Shown here piece after piece: positions 6,000 to 6,306 of a DNA stretch of 6,306 bases. Source of the stretch: Nitrospiraceae bacterium (GTDB lineage: Bacteria; Nitrospirota; Nitrospiria; Nitrospirales; Nitrospiraceae); contig SYGW01000107.1 in assembly GCA_005800255.1 (NCBI GenBank), positions 1 through 6,306 of the forward strand, read 5' to 3'. Both the position numbers and the translations under genes were made by a program. Below the pieces are notes generated by a model that made no database searches, was not told where the DNA came from, and saw nothing but the letters and a program-made list of their open reading frames with translations. Numbering within the stretch: position 1 is the first letter of the stretch; the number at the start of each line of letters is the position of its first letter.

Positions 6000-6306
6000 C
6001 TACTGATGCTGAGTCATGAACCAGCCGGCGACTGACAGCCGCCGATGCTCGCCTGCGACTTGATCCACCCGACAGACCCGATGGAAACGGGGCACAGTAA
6101 ACATCACGAGCGAGCCGGGCCTGGGCTCGATACAATGGGTCACCTCAAGGTCCGGCTGATCGGTAGCCTGAGCCTTCCGCTTGCGATAGATGATCAGCTC
6201 TCCGCCCCAATCCGAGCGCCATTCGTCATGGAAGTAGCTCACCATCGCGAGACGGCGGCGCGGCGCCGTTGTCCCCTCCATCGCATAACCCTGATCCGTA
6301 TCGTCA
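6000..6306 (-). CDS. 2-oxoglutarate/Fe(II)-dependent oxygenase, prolyl-hydroxylase type, C-terminal part
   Basis: The gene runs in from beyond the right edge; about 101 C-terminal codons are visible, ending at TAG (6000-6002). The frame is open to the edge (D-D-T-D-Q-G-Y-A before the Met at 6281), so that Met is internal. Counting from it: RRRLAMVSYFHDEW (8-21), DWGGELIIY (24-32), then IEPRPGSLVMFTVPRFHRV (51-69), with H67 as the distal iron ligand, and RRLSVAGWF (80-88), where R81 in the R-x-S pattern should bind 2-oxoglutarate. The Asp-rich start probably contains the Asp of the HxD motif, whose His is off the window. The double-stranded beta-helix ending resembles prolyl 4-hydroxylase and the Tpa1/OGFOD1 group, which hydroxylates a ribosomal protein in eukaryotes. 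The actual substrate is unknown; it is cytosolic as far as visible. Confidence 0.85.
   Translation of the reverse strand, partial: DDTDQGYAMEGTTAPRRRLAMVSYFHDEWRSDWGGELIIYRKRKAQATDQPDLEVTHCIEPRPGSLVMFTVPRFHRVCRVDQVAGEHRRLSVAGWFMTQHQ

Overview
This is a GC-rich bacterial chromosome window with five protein genes, two of them cut by the window edges. The organism looks like a Nitrospira-type bacterium (phylum Nitrospirota). That guess rests on overall gene style and on an AT-rich palindrome with tandem TTTTGCC heptamers that I associate with such genomes. It is inference and has not been checked by any search. No rRNA, tRNA, CRISPR array, transposase or integrase is visible.

Layout: (1) 1-1709 (+), the 5'-truncated gene for a KimA-type potassium importer: an APC-fold membrane part with K+-site residues conserved, followed by a cytosolic USP-like domain. 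(2) 1712-2770 (+), a secreted protein made of three Ig-like modules, starting within a few bases of the kimA stop. Its signal peptide is largely encoded by a small palindromic repeat (about 1717-1790). (3) 2793-4358 (-), a 521-residue protein with an HENSH metal site followed by PWR and a distal His. This is the signature of the HExxH-type 2-oxoglutarate-dependent peptide beta-hydroxylase family otherwise known from RiPP pathways. It stands alone here, with no precursor peptide or radical SAM partner in view. (4) A 164-bp divergent spacer (4359-4522) with two back-to-back promoter candidates and a 7-bp inverted repeat exactly between them. (5) 4523-5971 (+), an NFACT/RqcH-family ribosome quality-control protein that keeps the catalytic Asp-Arg pair at residues 97-98 but lacks the usual helix-hairpin-helix region. 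(6) 6000-6306 (-), the C-terminal part of a 2-oxoglutarate/Fe(II) oxygenase of the prolyl-hydroxylase type.

How the genes may relate: kimA and the Ig protein are probably cotranscribed. The HExxH gene and rqcH are divergent and may share a control region. Two unrelated families of 2-oxoglutarate hydroxylase flank the rqcH gene on the opposite strand. A link to protein synthesis or nascent-chain modification is tempting, but it is only a hypothesis. The points most worth a second look are the orphan HExxH hydroxylase, the repeat-derived signal peptide, and the operator-like inverted repeat in the divergent spacer.
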